NCBI GenBank assembly: GCA_023248365.1
Contig: JAHFER010000055.1
Location: 1 to 8,723, forward strand
Direction: 5' to 3'
Source of the DNA: Nitrospirota bacterium
GTDB taxonomy: Bacteria > Nitrospirota > 9FT-COMBO-42-15 > HDB-SIOI813
DNA: 8,723 nt
Every line of letters begins with the position of its first letter. The first letter of the stretch is position 1. Shown here piece by piece: positions 5,752 to 8,723 of this stretch. A model generated the notes under the pieces. It did not search any database. It worked only from the letters and a program-made list of their open reading frames with translations, and was not told where the DNA came from. Both the position numbers and the translations under genes were made by a program.

Positions 5752-6012
5752 CTATTTGAACAATTCTTCCAGGGAATAAAGTTTTGCCTTATTTTTTTTA
5801 AATGCATTTAGCCCTTTCTTTATTTCGTCCATCAACTCTGAATCAGACCGGATGGCAATAGTTTCTTTCATACTCTTAAATTCATCAGGGCTTATCAAAA
5901 CTGCTGCCGGCCGGCCGTTCTTAGTGATTATAACTTCTTCATCCGTGGCGCTGACATCTTCTATAATGCCACTCAGCTTCATCTTTGCTTCAGAAAGCGA
6001 TAAAGTCTTCAT
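5752..6012 (-). CDS. Phd/YefM-family antitoxin
   Basis: 86 aa from the ATG at 6012. A second ATG five codons upstream (6027) is in frame, but the Shine-Dalgarno GGAGGT (6025-6020) overlaps that codon and sits seven bases before the 6012 ATG, so the shorter form is preferred. The N-terminus LSLSEAKMKLSGIIEDV and the segment EEVIITKNGRPAAVLISPDEF are typical of Phd/YefM DNA-binding antitoxins. The C-terminal MDEIKKGLNAFKKNKAKLYSLEELF is the toxin-binding helix region. It precedes the RelE/ParE toxin by 12 bp in the usual antitoxin-first order. It is expected to repress its own promoter with the toxin as co-repressor. Confidence 0.88.
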   Translation of the reverse strand: MKTLSLSEAKMKLSGIIEDVSATDEEVIITKNGRPAAVLISPDEFKSMKETIAIRSDSELMDEIKKGLNAFKKNKAKLYSLEELFK

Positions 6013-6019
6013 AGCTATG

Positions 6020-6025
6020 ACCTCC
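6020..6025 (-). promoter_or_regulatory. Ribosome binding site deciding the Phd/YefM antitoxin start
   Basis: GGAGGT on the minus strand, seven bases before ATG 6012. It overlaps the upstream ATG (6027-6025), which itself has no ribosome binding site. Confidence 0.75.
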
Positions 6026-6050
6026 ATTTTGGTTGACCAGAATTAAGACT

Positions 6051-6079
6051 ACATTAACATATACCACAGGAACTGTCAA
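6051..6079 (-). promoter_or_regulatory. Candidate promoter of the Phd/RelE module
   Basis: On the minus strand there is a perfect -35 TTGACA (6074-6079), a 17-bp spacer and a weak -10 TAATGT (6051-6056). A small perfect palindrome, ACAG-gaa-CTGT (6066-6076), overlaps the -35 and could be an antitoxin operator. The promoter starts about 18 bp beyond the end of the oxidoreductase remnant. Confidence 0.5.
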
Positions 6080-6096
6080 TCTGCCTTGATGGACGG

Positions 6097-6180
6097 TTAT
6101 ACAGCGCTATCTCCTCCGCCGACAACTATGAGACTATGGTTATGATTTTGTTCCAGATCCATCAGCCTGTATGCTACCTT
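6097..6180 (-). pseudogene. Remnant of a second oxidoreductase gene (NAD(P)-binding motif)
   Basis: Bases 6101-6180 align without gaps to 3271-3350 inside the intact oxidoreductase gene, with 65 of 80 bases identical by hand count. The minus-strand frame is kept: it begins KVAYRLMDLEQNHNHS and continues through VVGGGDSAV to a TAA at 6099-6097. The intact gene has KVAYRMLDPEQHRNHR and VVGGGDSAV; 20 of 27 residues match. Similarity stops abruptly at both ends, so only the Rossmann-motif segment is left. The divergence suggests an old paralog rather than a fresh copy. It lies directly after the response regulator stop, in the same frame. Confidence 0.8.
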
Positions 6181-6198
6181 AAATTGTTCTGATTTGTC

Positions 6199-7548
6199 TC
6201 ACTGAATCCCATAATCCTTTATCTTCGTCAGCAATGTCTTATAGCTTACTTTCAGGATTTCTGCGGCTTTGGTCTTGTTGCCCTGTGTCAGGTCTAAGGT
6301 TGCCCTGATGGCGCGGGTCTCTGCGGCTTGGGTGGCGGCGGCGGCTATTTCTGAAAGGCCTTCTTTCATAATTGTGGAGATTCTGTTTTTTGTGTCTATC
6401 AGTCCAAGGTGTTCAGGTAGTATTATATTGCCGTCACAGAGGATAACAGCCCTCTCAATACAATTCTCAAGCTCACGAATATTCCCCTTCCACTGCTGAT
6501 TAATCAACACTTCCATGGCAGAGTCTGATATATCCTGTACCCGTTTTTTAAGTTCTTTACTGTAGATAGAAATAAAGTGATACGTTAGTGGAGGGATATC
6601 TTCTCTTCTCTCACGAAGGGGCGGAAGCTCTATCGGGAAAACCTGCAGACGGTAAAACAGGTCTTCCCTGAAGGTCTTTTCCCTTATCGCCTCTTCAAGG
6701 TCTCTGTTGCTTGCAGCTATTATCCTCGTGTCAACATGAATCTTCTTACTGCCCCCTACACGCTCTATCTCCTCTCCCTGCAGAAACCTGAGGAGTTTTG
6801 CCTGTAGACCTAAATCCATTTCTCCTATCTCATCAAGGAATATTGTCCCCCTGTTTGCAAGTTCAAATTTACCGATCCTCTTTTCTGTGGCCCCGGTAAA
6901 TGCCCCCTTCTCATGCCCGAATAATTCACTTTCGAGAAGCTCTCTTGGAATGGCTGCGCAATTTATTGCTACAAAAGGTCCGTCTTTGTATGTGCTTAAA
7001 CGGTGGATGGTCTGTGCAAATAATTCTTTCCCTGTGCCGCTCTCTCCCGCCAACAGTACTGTTGCCTTACTTGATGCTACCTTCTGAGCCAGCTTCATTA
7101 CCTCTGAAAATTTTGGACTATTTCCTATAAGTACAGGAGAGGTTCTGTCGCTATGTTCTTTCAGCAGAATATTCTCTGTAAGCAGGCGTTGTTTCTCAAG
7201 CGCCCTGCTGATTAACAACAAGAGGTGGTCTGTGTCAAAGGGCTTAGTTATAAAATCATAGGCCCCTTCTTTTACAGCCCTTACAGCATCCTCTACAGTT
7301 CCATAAGCGGTCATTATAATAACCGGGATGAAGGGTGATTGCTCCTTTACAGCCGCCAATATATTAAACCCTGTGCCGGATGGAAGCCGCAGGTCACTCA
7401 ATACAAGATCAATGGTCTCCTTCTGAATTCTTTCAATACCATCAGTAGTATCATTGGAGACAATAACCCTGTGCCCCTCCATGCTTAGAGTCTGGAGTAG
7501 CATCTTTGCCATTGTAGCATTGTCTTCTACTATAAGGATTGAAGCCAT
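6199..7548 (-). CDS. NtrC-family sigma-54-dependent response regulator
   Basis: 449 aa, full length for the family. The receiver domain (1-120) has acid pair Glu8/Asp9, phospho-acceptor Asp52 in LSDLRLP, Thr80 and Lys102 in ITKPFD. The AAA+ domain has Walker A GESGTGKE (168-175), an intact sigma-54-contact loop GAFTGA (215-220), Walker B IFLDE (to 240), and the sensor/arginine region SNRDLEEAI and FREDLFYRL. The C-terminal Fis-type helix-turn-helix is GNKTKAAEILKVSYKTLLTKI. All key residues are present, so it should be a functional activator of RpoN-dependent promoters. The ATG at 7548 is 19 bases inside the kinase gene, with a modest AGGA ten bases upstream, so the pair is coupled. Its target genes cannot be read from this window; I found no -24/-12 site in the main intergenic gaps. 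Confidence 0.96.
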   Translation of the reverse strand: MASILIVEDNATMAKMLLQTLSMEGHRVIVSNDTTDGIERIQKETIDLVLSDLRLPSGTGFNILAAVKEQSPFIPVIIMTAYGTVEDAVRAVKEGAYDFITKPFDTDHLLLLISRALEKQRLLTENILLKEHSDRTSPVLIGNSPKFSEVMKLAQKVASSKATVLLAGESGTGKELFAQTIHRLSTYKDGPFVAINCAAIPRELLESELFGHEKGAFTGATEKRIGKFELANRGTIFLDEIGEMDLGLQAKLLRFLQGEEIERVGGSKKIHVDTRIIAASNRDLEEAIREKTFREDLFYRLQVFPIELPPLRERREDIPPLTYHFISIYSKELKKRVQDISDSAMEVLINQQWKGNIRELENCIERAVILCDGNIILPEHLGLIDTKNRISTIMKEGLSEIAAAATQAAETRAIRATLDLTQGNKTKAAEILKVSYKTLLTKIKDYGIQ

Positions 7549-8723
7549 GGCAGATATATCCTGAATGTTGTCCCTGTCCCTTCCCTGCTGTCTACCTTAA
7601 TATTGCCCCCGTGAGTCAGGATAATTTTATGAACAAGGGCAAGCCCCATACCTGTGCCGCGGGGTTTTGTCGTATAAAACGGGAGAAAAATCTTATCAAG
7701 ATTTTCGGCTGGCATACCCGAGCCTGTATCAGAGATAAATATCTCAACCCCTTCTCTTAACTCTGATTGAATACCATCTGCCGAAGGAAGAAATAATTCT
7801 GTCCTGTACTCTTTAACATTTACCTTCAGTCTTCCTCCCCAGGGCATCGCCTCAACAGCATTCTGTATTACATTCTGTATTGCCTGACGTATCAGTACCT
7901 CATCCACATATATCTGCATATAATCAGGTGTCTTTACATTGACCTCTAACTTTACATCAGGAAATCTTCCTATAGCAATATCTATTGCAGTTCTTATCAG
8001 CTTAATCAAATCTATTTTTGTGAGGGAGAGGGAAACAGGTTTCCCATAATTTAATAATTCTTTGATAATCAAATCCATAGAATTTATCTCAGAAATAATA
8101 GTGGATAAAATCTCTTTTGAGGATTCATCCCCCTGATGTTTCTTTGTAAGTATCTTCACATAACCCATTATGGTTCCCATGGAGTTCCTCAACTCATGGG
8201 CAATTCCGGCAGACATTTCTCCCAACATGCTGAGTCTTTTTTTAAGTTCGCTCTGTTCTTTCAACATCTTTATCTCTGTGAGGTCGGTTAACACTATTAT
8301 TAATCCAAGCAGCTTCCCCCCTCTATCCTTCAGAGGTGATATTGAAAGGCCGACCCATATGTTTGCCATCCTCTCTCTCTGTAACTCGACCTCCTGCCGT
8401 AACACCGGCCTTCCTGTCTGCATAGAATCATTAATCAGATGACAAAGTATATTATCAGTACCAAAGACCTCATTACATGAAAACCCAAGGACTTTCTCAC
8501 CCTTTCTTCTTAATATCCTTTCTGCTGCCTGATTAAACGTTGTAATTATCCTGTCCATATTAAATGTGACAACACCGCTTCCAACACACCGTAAAATATC
8601 TTGATTATAACTCTCTGCAACAAATGCACGCAGTTCAGCATCACTGCGGAGTCTTTCCAATTCATCTTCTTTATCCTTCAGTTGATTGATAAGTGTGCTG
8701 AAGGAATCTATAACAAACTCCAC
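7530..8723 (-). CDS. NtrB-like PAS sensor histidine kinase, N-terminus cut by window edge
   Basis: At least 397 aa. The first codon at the edge is GTG, but the frame is still open there, so the true start and any membrane or sensing domain are probably outside. From the edge: a coiled-coil linker (about residues 10-40), a PAS domain (about 42-155, including CVGSGVVTFNMDRIITTFNQ), the dimerisation/phospho-acceptor helix with His176 in GEMSAGIAHELRN, and a HATPase domain with N-box NVIQNAVEAM (Asn288), G1 box DTGSGM (332-337), F box FLPFYTTKP and G2 box GTGMGLAL. After HELRN the residue usually Pro is Ser, a tolerated variation. It overlaps the regulator by 19 bp and is its evident partner. The signal sensed is unknown. 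Confidence 0.94.
   Translation of the reverse strand: MEFVIDSFSTLINQLKDKEDELERLRSDAELRAFVAESYNQDILRCVGSGVVTFNMDRIITTFNQAAERILRRKGEKVLGFSCNEVFGTDNILCHLINDSMQTGRPVLRQEVELQRERMANIWVGLSISPLKDRGGKLLGLIIVLTDLTEIKMLKEQSELKKRLSMLGEMSAGIAHELRNSMGTIMGYVKILTKKHQGDESSKEILSTIISEINSMDLIIKELLNYGKPVSLSLTKIDLIKLIRTAIDIAIGRFPDVKLEVNVKTPDYMQIYVDEVLIRQAIQNVIQNAVEAMPWGGRLKVNVKEYRTELFLPSADGIQSELREGVEIFISDTGSGMPAENLDKIFLPFYTTKPRGTGMGLALVHKIILTHGGNIKVDSREGTGTTFRIYLPWLQSL

Overview
The window reads as a bacterial chromosome segment from an anaerobic or electron-transferring Gram-negative lineage, such as Nitrospirota or Desulfobacterota. The basis is a giant multiheme c-type cytochrome, a ferredoxin/FAD oxidoreductase and an NtrC-type sigma-54 regulatory pair. 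The taxonomic guess is weak because no marker gene is present.

Layout, left to right: (1) 1-2937, plus strand: the 3' part of a giant cytochrome c gene, open at the left edge. The visible part has 42 candidate heme sites (38 CxxCH and 4 CX4CH) in two repeat blocks, three-heme units of 66-71 aa followed by two-heme units of 44-45 aa. (2) 2961-4265, minus strand, convergent with the cytochrome and 23 bp away: an FAD/NAD(P)-binding oxidoreductase. It has an N-terminal ferredoxin-like domain in which Cys II of both cluster motifs is replaced (Ser, His), and probably an N-terminal membrane anchor translated from an ATT codon. (3) 4433-6079: two toxin-antitoxin modules facing each other, a PIN toxin with a ribbon-helix-helix antitoxin (plus) and a Phd/YefM antitoxin with a RelE/ParE toxin (minus). 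A 277-bp gap between them holds nested inverted repeats. (4) 6097-6180, minus strand: an 84-bp remnant of a second copy of the oxidoreductase gene, with 80 bp matching at about 81%. (5) 6199-8723, minus strand: an NtrC-family response regulator and, upstream and overlapping it by 19 bp, an NtrB-like PAS histidine kinase cut by the right edge.

Working picture (inference): the cytochrome carries electrons in the periplasm or outside the cell. The oxidoreductase is probably attached to the membrane and moves electrons between NAD(P)H, FAD and iron-sulfur centres. The kinase/regulator pair would activate sigma-54 promoters that lie outside the window. The remnant next to the regulator, in the same orientation as the intact oxidoreductase, suggests that two tandem oxidoreductase genes once followed the two-component genes. 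One was largely lost and the gap is now filled by the two toxin-antitoxin modules.

No RNA gene, CRISPR array or intact insertion sequence was seen. The least ordinary elements are the modular cytochrome with periodic CX4CH sites, the altered ferredoxin domain joined to an apparently circularly permuted flavoprotein, and the gene remnant beside the toxin-antitoxin pair.
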